DNA of 11,263 bases, taken from positions 1 to 11,263 of the forward strand of contig JAWPNA010000337.1 of NCBI GenBank assembly GCA_045402695.1, in the 5' to 3' direction. The translations under genes and the position numbers were made by a program. The DNA is from JAWPNA01 sp045402695 (lineage in GTDB: Bacteria; Acidobacteriota; Polarisedimenticolia; JACPZX01; DASXTC01). The notes under the pieces are model-generated. The model saw only the letters and a program-made list of their open reading frames with translations, did not search any database and was not told the DNA's origin. Below are positions 1 to 5,509 of the stretch, piece by piece. The number at the start of each line of letters is the position of its first letter. Within the stretch, counting starts at the first letter, position 1.

Positions 1-241
1 GGTGGCGCACCCGGGCGGGCCAAAGGTGCTGCAGGCGATGGAGGAGACCCTCCCGATGAAGCCGGGCGCCCTGGCTCTCACCTGGGAGAGCCTCAAGCAG
101 GTCGGGAACCTGAGCAGCACGAGCGTGCTTCTGGTGCTGAAGGAGACGCTGGCGCGTGCCGCCCCGCCGCCCGGGAGCTACGGGCTCATGGTGGCGATGG
201 GACCGGGCTTCTGCTCGGAGCTGGTGCTCCTGCGGTGGTGA
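1..241 (+). CDS. Type III polyketide synthase (chalcone/stilbene/alkylresorcinol synthase family), C-terminal fragment
   Basis: This is the last ~79 residues of a type III PKS, cut by the left edge of the window. Type III PKSs are soluble thiolase-fold homodimers that extend an acyl starter with malonyl-CoA and cyclise it to pyrones, resorcinols or chalcones. The fragment shows the catalytic His in AHPGGPKVL (fragment residue 3) and the catalytic Asn in GNLSS (residue 36). Their spacing of 33 residues equals His303-Asn336 of plant chalcone synthase. It ends with the family C-terminal motif GPGFCSELVLLRW. The catalytic Cys lies outside the window. The TGA stop overlaps the GTG start of the next gene (GTGA, 238-241), so the two are translationally coupled. 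The family call is secure. Substrate and product (alkylpyrone, alkylresorcinol or other) cannot be read from this fragment, but the downstream FAAL and ACP suggest a fatty-acyl starter. Confidence 0.93.
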   Translation, partial: VAHPGGPKVLQAMEETLPMKPGALALTWESLKQVGNLSSTSVLLVLKETLARAAPPPGSYGLMVAMGPGFCSELVLLRW

Positions 242-765
242 CCGGAAGCGACCTCGCCCTCGTCTTGGTGGGAGCCGTCGCCCTGGAGCGGGTCATCGAG
301 CTGGTGCTGGCGCGCCGCAACACAGCATGGGCCTTCGCGCGTGGCGCCGTGGAGCACGGCCGCGCGCATTACCCCTGGATGGTGGCGCTTCACATGTTTC
401 TTCTGCTGGGCAGTGTCGCGGAGCCGATCGTGGTTTCTCGCGCTTTCAACGCGTCGAGCTTCAGCGCGGGCGCCGCTGTGGTGGCCTTGGCGCAGGGCTT
501 GCGCTGGTGGACCATCGCGACGTTGGGGAGACGATGGACCACACGGGTCATCGTCATCCCGGGACTGCCGTTGGTGAAGGGCGGGCCTTTTAGATTCCTG
601 CGCCATCCGAACTACCTGGCCGTGGCCACGGAGGTGGCGGCGCTGCCGCTCGCATGCGGGGCCTGGGGCACGGCCGTCGTGTGCAGCGTGGTGAACGGCG
701 TGTTGATGGCGGTGCGCATCCCCTGCGAAGAGGCCGCGCTCGGCATGCGGAGCGGCGGCGCATGA
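238..765 (+). CDS. Isoprenylcysteine carboxyl methyltransferase (ICMT)-family membrane methyltransferase
   Basis: This 175-residue polytopic membrane protein has hydrophobic segments near residues 5-22, 47-66, 78-98 and 125-160. The ICMT/phospholipid-methyltransferase signature is present: GPFRFLRHPNY with R122-H123-P124-N125-Y126, followed by a C-terminal Arg and the Glu pair E164-E165. In the family these residues help bind S-adenosylmethionine. Family members linked to type III PKSs, such as BpsB/YpbQ beside BpsA in Bacillus subtilis, O-methylate alkylpyrone or phenolic lipids. The position directly after a type III PKS therefore argues for product methylation rather than prenyl-protein processing. 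GTG 238 is chosen as start because it overlaps the PKS stop; GTG 235 is equally possible. The stop overlaps the ACP start (ATGA, 762-765). The methylated substrate is inferred. Confidence 0.85.
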   Translation: MTGSDLALVLVGAVALERVIELVLARRNTAWAFARGAVEHGRAHYPWMVALHMFLLLGSVAEPIVVSRAFNASSFSAGAAVVALAQGLRWWTIATLGRRWTTRVIVIPGLPLVKGGPFRFLRHPNYLAVATEVAALPLACGAWGTAVVCSVVNGVLMAVRIPCEEAALGMRSGGA

Positions 766-1001
766 CCGACGCCGAGATCCTCGCGGGCATCCGCGACGTG
801 GCGCGCACCCACCTCAAGGTGGAGCGGGAGATCGGCATGGAGACGCCGCTCGTCGAGGCGCTCGGGCTGGATTCGCTGCGCATGATCACGCTGGTGGCCG
901 AGCTGGAAAACCGGTTCCGCGTCTGCTTGCTGGCAGGAGACGAAGTGGGGCTCACCACGGTGGGCCACCTCGTGGCTGTCTTGCGCCGGCGCCTCCCATG
1001 A
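762..1001 (+). CDS. Acyl carrier protein
   Basis: This is a 79-residue free-standing ACP, the usual family length. The phosphopantetheine site is the Ser of GLDSLRM (S38), at the start of helix II. The following segment MITLVAELENRFRV matches the recognition helix. It carries the acyl chain as a thioester on 4'-phosphopantetheine, so a phosphopantetheinyl transferase from elsewhere is needed. ATG 762 overlaps the methyltransferase stop (ATGA), and GGAG at 749-752 gives a plausible ribosome site, so longer in-frame starts upstream were not used. The gene directly precedes a fatty acyl-AMP ligase, whose family hands acyl-adenylates to ACPs. This ACP is therefore most likely the acceptor for the FAAL and the donor of the PKS starter. 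The C-terminus is unusually Arg-rich (LRRRLP). Confidence 0.92.
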   Translation: MTDAEILAGIRDVARTHLKVEREIGMETPLVEALGLDSLRMITLVAELENRFRVCLLAGDEVGLTTVGHLVAVLRRRLP

Positions 1002-2737
1002 GTCAGACGCTGCTCACGTGTCTTGAACGGGCGGCCGCGCTCGGGCCGGCGCGTGGTCTGATCTTCGTTGACCGCGAGGAGCGCGAGACGCTCATGCGCT
1101 GGCCGGAGATCCACGTGCGCGCGGCAGAGGTCGCCGGTGGCCTGCGCGCGCGAGGCGTGCGCCCCGGGGACACGGTCGCCATCGTGCTTCCCACGGCGCC
1201 CGCCTTCTTCGATGCCTTTTTTGGCGCCGCGCTCGCCGGGGCGGTCCCCGTCCCGCTCTATCCACCTATGCGGCTGGGCCGCCTCGGTGAATACCACGCC
1301 CGCACCGCGGCGATGATCACGGCGGCTCGCGTCCGCCTCGTCCTCGCCGACGCGCGCAACCGGGGCATCCTCGGGGAGGTCGTGGCGCGCGCGCGCCCCG
1401 ACCTCGGCTGTCTCGACGTCGCCGATGTGGCCGGTGGACCGTTCGTCCACGCCGCGCGTCCCGAGGACCTCGCGATGGTCCAGTTCTCCTCGGGCACCAC
1501 CGTGAATCCCAAACCGGTGGCGCTCACCCACGCCAACGTGCTCGCCAACGTCCGCGCCATCCGTGAGGTGTTGTTCGAGGCCGGCGAAGGCCTGGTCGAG
1601 CATGGTGTGAGCTGGTTGCCGCTCTACCATGACATGGGGCTGATCGGCTGCGTGTTTCTGGCCCTCTACCACCCCGCCTCGCTGACGCTCATCCCGCCCG
1701 AGCTGTTCATCACCCGGCCCGCCCTCTGGCTGCGGGCACTCGGCAGGACCGGCGCTTCGGTGAGTCCCGCGCCCAACTTCGCGTATGCGATCTGCACCGA
1801 GCGTGTCCGTGACGAGGAGATGGAAGGTGTCGATCTCAGCGGCTGGCGCTTCGCGCTCAACGGGGCCGAGCCCGTGTCGGCGACGACCCTCCGGAAGTTC
1901 GCGGCGAGGTTCGCGCGCTGGGGACTGCGGCCGGAGGCCCTCACGCCGGTCTACGGGCTCGCGGAGGCCACGTTGGCCGTCAGCTTCTCCGACTGGCGCA
2001 CGATGTTCCGCACCGAAAGGTTCGACCGCGACGCCCTGGCCGACGGTCGCGTCGTGCCGGCTGAGGACGGCATGGAGCTCGTGAGCGTGGGGCGGCCTCT
2101 TCCCGGCCTCGACGTCCAGGTGCCGCGCGGAACGGTCGGCCCCATCCGGGTGAAGGGCCCCTCGATCATGGCGGGCTACCTGCACCAGCCCGACCACACC
2201 AGCGCCACGATCGTCGACGGTTGGCTCGACACCGGTGACCTCGGGTTCTCTCATGATGGCGAGCTCTATGTCTACCGGCGAGCCAAGGACGTGGTGATCA
2301 TCCGCGGGCGCAACTACACGCCCGACGAAATCGAGCAGGCGCTCGACAGCGTGCCCGGCGCGCTGCCGGGCTGCGCCGCCGCGATGAGCCACCGTGGGGA
2401 AGACGGCGAAGAGGAGCGGCTGATCGTTTTCGTGGAGGCCCGGCGCGGCGAGGCCGACCTGGCCGAACGGTGCCTCGAGGCTGTCCTCGGCGCGACCGGC
2501 CTCCACCCTGGGCTGGTGGTCGTGCTGCCGTTCGGTGCGCTGCCGCGCACATCGTCGGGCAAGATCCGCCGGGGTGAGACGCTGAAGCGGTGGCTCGATC
2601 GCACGCTGACCTCCACCGACAAGATCACGCAAGGGATGCTGGCGGGCGATCTGGCGGAGAGGATGCTCGCGCACTGGCACGGCGCGCCGCGCAGCTCGGG
2701 TCCGCGAAGCAGGGGTGAGCGAAGCGGGGGTCAATGA
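998..2737 (+). CDS. Fatty acyl-AMP ligase (FAAL), ANL superfamily
   Basis: This 579-residue adenylate-forming enzyme activates a fatty acid with ATP to acyl-AMP for transfer to an ACP. The ANL core motifs are in order: P-loop SSGTT (residues 164-168), YGLAEAT from Y319, TGD at 412-414, the hinge region GRNYTPDEIEQ, and the A10 motif SSGKIRRGE with catalytic-type K522. The YGLAEATL motif and a segment of the FDRDALADGRVVP type with a following LVSVG (roughly residues 338-356) match the FAAL-specific insertion. That insertion distinguishes FAALs from acyl-CoA synthetases (FACL). The tail after ~560 is low-complexity, rich in Ser, Gly and Arg. ATG 998 overlaps the ACP stop and the TGA overlaps the next start (both ATGA). 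The adjacent ACP is the natural acceptor. Chain length is not predictable from the sequence. An acyl-CoA ligase is the less likely alternative. Confidence 0.92.
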   Translation: MSQTLLTCLERAAALGPARGLIFVDREERETLMRWPEIHVRAAEVAGGLRARGVRPGDTVAIVLPTAPAFFDAFFGAALAGAVPVPLYPPMRLGRLGEYHARTAAMITAARVRLVLADARNRGILGEVVARARPDLGCLDVADVAGGPFVHAARPEDLAMVQFSSGTTVNPKPVALTHANVLANVRAIREVLFEAGEGLVEHGVSWLPLYHDMGLIGCVFLALYHPASLTLIPPELFITRPALWLRALGRTGASVSPAPNFAYAICTERVRDEEMEGVDLSGWRFALNGAEPVSATTLRKFAARFARWGLRPEALTPVYGLAEATLAVSFSDWRTMFRTERFDRDALADGRVVPAEDGMELVSVGRPLPGLDVQVPRGTVGPIRVKGPSIMAGYLHQPDHTSATIVDGWLDTGDLGFSHDGELYVYRRAKDVVIIRGRNYTPDEIEQALDSVPGALPGCAAAMSHRGEDGEEERLIVFVEARRGEADLAERCLEAVLGATGLHPGLVVVLPFGALPRTSSGKIRRGETLKRWLDRTLTSTDKITQGMLAGDLAERMLAHWHGAPRSSGPRSRGERSGGQ

Positions 2738-3876
2738 CCGAACGCGTGGACTATGCCGTCGTCGGAGGCGGCCCGGCGGGGCTCGCGGTGGCCATCCTCG
2801 CCGCGCAGGCCGGCCGCCGCGCCGTCGTGATCGAGCGCGGACACGGCCCCGTGGACAAAGCCTGCGGCGAAGGAATGATGCCACCGGGCGTGGTGTGGCT
2901 TTCCCGCATGGGGGTCGAGGTCGCGGCGGACGACACGCACCTTGTCCGCGGCGTCCGCTACGTGGACCGTGATGTCGTCGCGGAGGCCGACTTCGTGGAG
3001 GGGCCTGGGCTGGGCATCCGCCGCATCGCGCTCTCGGCGGCGATGCTGGCGCGCGCGTCGGCACTGGGTGTGGAGGTGCGACAAGGGTGCACGGCGGGAG
3101 CCTTCGTCCTGCACTCCGACCACGTGGTGCTGGAGACCTCGCGCGGCACGGTCGAGTCGCGATGGTTGGTCGGCGCCGACGGCCTTCACGGTCACGTGCG
3201 AAAGGCGTGCGGGTTCGCGGTCACGGCCGGGCCGCGCCGGCGTTTCGGGCTCCGGCGCCACTTTCGCCTTGCGCCATGGTCCGATTTCGTCGAGGTGCAC
3301 TGGATGGATGGAGTCGAGGCGTATGTCACGCCGGTGGGCCCCGATCGCGTCGGCGTCGCCTTTCTCTGGTCCTCGGCCGGCGGCCAAAGGGGAGACTACG
3401 ACGGTTTCCTCGCCCGATTCCCGGAGCTGCGCGCCCGCCTCGGCACGGCCGCCGCCTCTCCCGAGACCGCCGTGCGCGGGGACGGCCCCTTCGACGTGCG
3501 CGTGAAGCCGATCGCGCGCGGCCGGGTGCTGCTCGTCGGCGACGCCTCGGGCTATCTCGACGCGATCACCGGCGAGGGGCTCTCGCTGGCCTTCGCCTCC
3601 GCCGCGGCGCTGGTGGAGGCCACCTCCGGTACGGAGGTGGAGGCTTACCCCCGTGCATGGGCGCGCATCCGGCGGAGACACATCGCGGCCACGCGCCTCG
3701 TGCTCTGGCTGGCCGACCGCCCCTCACTTCGCCGGCCGGCCCTCCGCGCGCTGCGCCGGAGCCCCGACGCGTTCGCCGCGCTGCTCGCGTTGAATACGGG
3801 GGCCTGGGGCTGGACCCGAGCGCTGACCGGTGTCGCGAAGCTCGGCCTGCGGCTCGCCACCGGGAACCACGATTGA
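2734..3876 (+). CDS. FAD-dependent oxidoreductase, geranylgeranyl-reductase/CbrA-like family
   Basis: This 380-residue flavoprotein has the N-terminal Rossmann dinucleotide motif GGGPAG (residues 11-16). It then carries the family motif DKACGEGMMPPG around C44-G45-E46, typical of the geranylgeranyl-reductase-like group. A mid-protein GADGLHG motif and the flavin-binding motif with G269-D270 (LLVGDASGYLDAITGEG) complete the fold. Relatives either reduce isoprenoid double bonds or hydroxylate aromatic rings (p-hydroxybenzoate-hydroxylase fold). Beside a type III PKS, ring hydroxylation or oxidation to a quinone is a sensible job, as reported for type III PKS-derived polyketide quinones of mycobacteria. 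That role is inference. ATG 2734 overlaps the FAAL stop (ATGA). It is the last gene of the first operon; its stop sits 1 nt before a promoter -35 box. Confidence 0.85.
   Translation: MTERVDYAVVGGGPAGLAVAILAAQAGRRAVVIERGHGPVDKACGEGMMPPGVVWLSRMGVEVAADDTHLVRGVRYVDRDVVAEADFVEGPGLGIRRIALSAAMLARASALGVEVRQGCTAGAFVLHSDHVVLETSRGTVESRWLVGADGLHGHVRKACGFAVTAGPRRRFGLRRHFRLAPWSDFVEVHWMDGVEAYVTPVGPDRVGVAFLWSSAGGQRGDYDGFLARFPELRARLGTAAASPETAVRGDGPFDVRVKPIARGRVLLVGDASGYLDAITGEGLSLAFASAAALVEATSGTEVEAYPRAWARIRRRHIAATRLVLWLADRPSLRRPALRALRRSPDAFAALLALNTGAWGWTRALTGVAKLGLRLATGNHD
3620..3640. repeat. Perfect 9-bp inverted repeat with 3-nt loop inside the flavoprotein gene
   Basis: Arm CCACCTCCG at 3620-3628, loop GTA at 3629-3631, and exact complement CGGAGGTGG at 3632-3640. 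The strand would form a stable GC-rich hairpin in DNA or mRNA. It lies within codons for the residues EATSGTEVEA of the flavoenzyme, about 235 nt before its stop. No T-tract follows, so it is not an intrinsic terminator. The structure is visible directly; any function is unknown. Confidence 0.6.
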
Positions 3877-3985
3877 GTTGACAGCCCCAGGATCCGAGGG
3901 TATAAACAGCGAGCCCTATCTCACACCCGCCATGCCGCGGTCGAGGCCCGGCGCGAATCCCTCGTCAAGGCGAGACCATCTCGAC
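3877..3985. other. Inter-operon spacer and 5' leader
   Basis: This is the only gap of any size in the window (109 nt). It contains the promoter and the untranslated leader of the reductase gene. A possible ribosome site AAGGCGAG lies at 3967-3974, about 11 nt from the ATG. Short complementary arms GTCGAG (3940-3945) and CTCGAC (3980-3985) could pair and enclose the ribosome site just before the start codon. This is a weak 6-bp stem and its role is uncertain. No terminator-like hairpin with a T-tract is present. Confidence 0.5.
3878..3906 (+). promoter_or_regulatory. Near-consensus sigma70-type promoter for the second operon
   Basis: A perfect -35 hexamer TTGACA (3878-3883) is separated by exactly 17 nt from a -10 hexamer TATAAA (3901-3906), which matches 5 of 6 consensus bases. 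Transcription would start near 3912-3914, leaving a leader of about 73 nt before the ATG at 3986. The AT-rich -10 stands out in this GC-rich DNA. The promoter begins 1 nt after the upstream stop codon, and no intrinsic terminator is visible between the operons, so read-through from the first operon may add to expression. Established knowledge: housekeeping sigma factors favour exactly this spacing. Activity is inferred. Confidence 0.75.
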
Positions 3986-4741
3986 ATGCAAAGAGCTGAT
4001 CTGCGAGGGAAGAGGGTTCTGGTGACCGGGGGCTCGCGCGGCATCGGGCGGGGCATCGCCCTGATGTTCGCGGAGCGCGGCGCGGACCTGGTCATCAACT
4101 ACCTCAAGGACGCCGACGCCGCCCGGGAGGCGAAGGCCGGCGTGGAGGCACGGGGATGCCGGGCCCATATCGTCCAGGCCGACGTCGGAAGACCGAAGGA
4201 CATCCGGTCGATGTTCCAGGAGGTCCGGGAGCTCTTCGGCGGCCTCGATATCCTCATCCACAACGCGGCCCTCGGAGTCTTCAGGCCGGTCACGGACATT
4301 GAAGTCTTCCACTGGAACGTCTCCCTCGACGTCAATGCCCGTGCGCTGCTCCTGTGCGCGCAGGAGGCTGTTCCCTTGATGGCCGCTGGGGGCAAGGTGA
4401 TCGCCGTGTCGAGCATCGGAAGCCACAGGTACATGCCGCACTATGGAGCCATCGGCGTGTCGAAGGCGGCCCTCGAAGCCCTCGTCCGGTACCTGGCGGT
4501 CGAGCTGGCGCCGAAGGGAATCCGCGTTAACGGTGTCAGCGGCGGTTTCGTCGACACGGACGCCCTGCGCCTCCACCCGGATTACCAGGGAATCATGGCC
4601 GGAGCACCGGCCAGGACTCCCGGCGGCAGGATCGGGACGCCGGAGGACCTGGCCAAGGTGGTGATGTTTCTTGCAAGCGAGGAATCAAACTGGATCTATG
4701 GTCAGACCATCATTGCCGACGGGGGCCTCGACCTTGCCTGA
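3986..4741 (+). CDS. FabL-like enoyl-ACP reductase (short-chain dehydrogenase/reductase)
   Basis: This 251-residue SDR has the NAD(P)-binding motif TGGSRGIG (residues 14-21) and the NAA motif of the central strand. Its active site has Y153 and K160 six residues apart (YGAIGVSK), the YX6K pattern of enoyl-ACP reductases rather than the YX3K of FabG-type ketoreductases. The flanks (GVSKAALEAL, RYLAVEL, VNGVSGGFVDTDAL, GQTIIADGG) strongly resemble Bacillus subtilis FabL (enoyl-ACP reductase III) as recalled from memory. It would reduce trans-2-enoyl-ACP in the last step of each fatty-acid elongation cycle, probably with NADPH. ATG 3986 is chosen because it starts six residues before the GKRVLVTGG strand. 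An in-frame ATG at 3932 would add 18 Arg/Pro-rich residues with no family counterpart. It is the first gene of the second operon, 24 nt before the ABC ATPase. Confidence 0.85.
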   Translation: MQRADLRGKRVLVTGGSRGIGRGIALMFAERGADLVINYLKDADAAREAKAGVEARGCRAHIVQADVGRPKDIRSMFQEVRELFGGLDILIHNAALGVFRPVTDIEVFHWNVSLDVNARALLLCAQEAVPLMAAGGKVIAVSSIGSHRYMPHYGAIGVSKAALEALVRYLAVELAPKGIRVNGVSGGFVDTDALRLHPDYQGIMAGAPARTPGGRIGTPEDLAKVVMFLASEESNWIYGQTIIADGGLDLA

Positions 4742-4765
4742 ACGAGCGAGATCCAGGCGCCTGTC

Positions 4766-5509
4766 GTGAGCGGCGCAAGAGACTCCGAAGGGGAGGTCCT
4801 CGTCCGACTGGAGGGCGTCTCGAAGAGGTACGAGACGGGGTCGATCGTGACCGAGGTCCTCACCGACGTCGACCTGACGATCCGCAAGCTCTCCTTCACG
4901 GTGGTGTTCGGAGTTTCGGGATGCGGCAAGACAACCCTGCTGAACTTGATCGCGGCTCTCGACAAGCCTTCCTCAGGATCGGTCGTAGTGGATGGGGTCA
5001 CCCTGTCCTCGCTCGACGAGCCCGGGCGCACCGAGTTCCGACGGACGAAGCTGGGGATCGTGTTTCAGTATTACAACCTCCTGCCGACGCTCACCGCGCT
5101 CGAGAATGTTGAGGCCGCGCTTGAGATCGCCGGGACGCCCGGCCGGCAGACCCGTGCGCGCGCCGGCAACTGTCTCGAGATGGTGGGGCTGTCGCACTGC
5201 GGGGCGAAGTTCCCTTCCGAGCTCTCCGGAGGCGAGCAGCAGCGCGTGGCGATCGCCCGGGCGCTGGCCAAGAAGCCTCTCCTCATCGTCGCCGACGAGC
5301 CGACCGGCAACCTGGACGAGGAGACCGGTCTCGACGTGATGACACTGATGAGCGAGCTTCGCCACAGGAAGGAGACGACCCTCGTAGTCGCCACCCACAA
5401 CACGCGGTTGGCAGCGCTGGCCGACTGCGTCGTGCGCATCGAGCAGGGCCGGGTCCATTTGGCTCACGGAGCGCACGGTGCTCCGGCCGTCACCGAGCTC
5501 AGCCGATGA
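4766..5509 (+). CDS. ABC transporter ATP-binding protein, LolD/MacB type
   Basis: This 247-residue cytoplasmic ATPase energises the FtsX-type permease encoded next. All ABC motifs are intact: Walker A GVSGCGKT (49-56, K55), Q-loop Gln101 in FQYYNLLPTLTALENVE, signature LSGGEQQ (153-159), Walker B with D177 and catalytic E178 followed by PTGNLD, and the switch His211. The Q-loop context NLLPxLTALENV is typical of LolD, MacB and FtsE relatives. Members of this family work by mechanotransmission: they drive lipoprotein or lipid extraction, or substrate transfer in the periplasm, rather than classical channel transport. GTG 4766 is taken as start; the preceding ribosome site is weak. The TGA overlaps the permease ATG (ATGA, 5506-5509), so subunits should be made in step. 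Confidence 0.93.
   Translation: MSGARDSEGEVLVRLEGVSKRYETGSIVTEVLTDVDLTIRKLSFTVVFGVSGCGKTTLLNLIAALDKPSSGSVVVDGVTLSSLDEPGRTEFRRTKLGIVFQYYNLLPTLTALENVEAALEIAGTPGRQTRARAGNCLEMVGLSHCGAKFPSELSGGEQQRVAIARALAKKPLLIVADEPTGNLDEETGLDVMTLMSELRHRKETTLVVATHNTRLAALADCVVRIEQGRVHLAHGAHGAPAVTELSR

Noticed and set aside
590..3064. An open minus-strand frame of over 800 codons opposite the ACP, FAAL and flavoenzyme genes.
   Set aside because: The translation is rich in Arg, Pro, His and Asp with no domain motif, as expected opposite a GC-rich coding strand. The + strand genes have complete family motifs.
3087..3881. A + strand frame of 264 codons overlapping the flavoenzyme in another phase.
   Set aside because: Arg/Gly/Pro-rich composition typical of an out-of-frame reading. 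The flavin-binding motifs lie in the other frame.
3940..3985. GTCGAG/CTCGAC arms that could form a riboswitch-like leader masking the ribosome site of the reductase gene.
   Set aside because: The stem is only 6 bp with a long loop and no known riboswitch or attenuator features; such pairs are common in GC-rich DNA. Kept only as a note in the leader entry.
5466..5487. Short inverted repeat CGGAGC/GCTCCG near the end of the ATPase gene.
   Set aside because: A 6-bp stem inside coding sequence with no T-tract; expected often by chance at this GC content.
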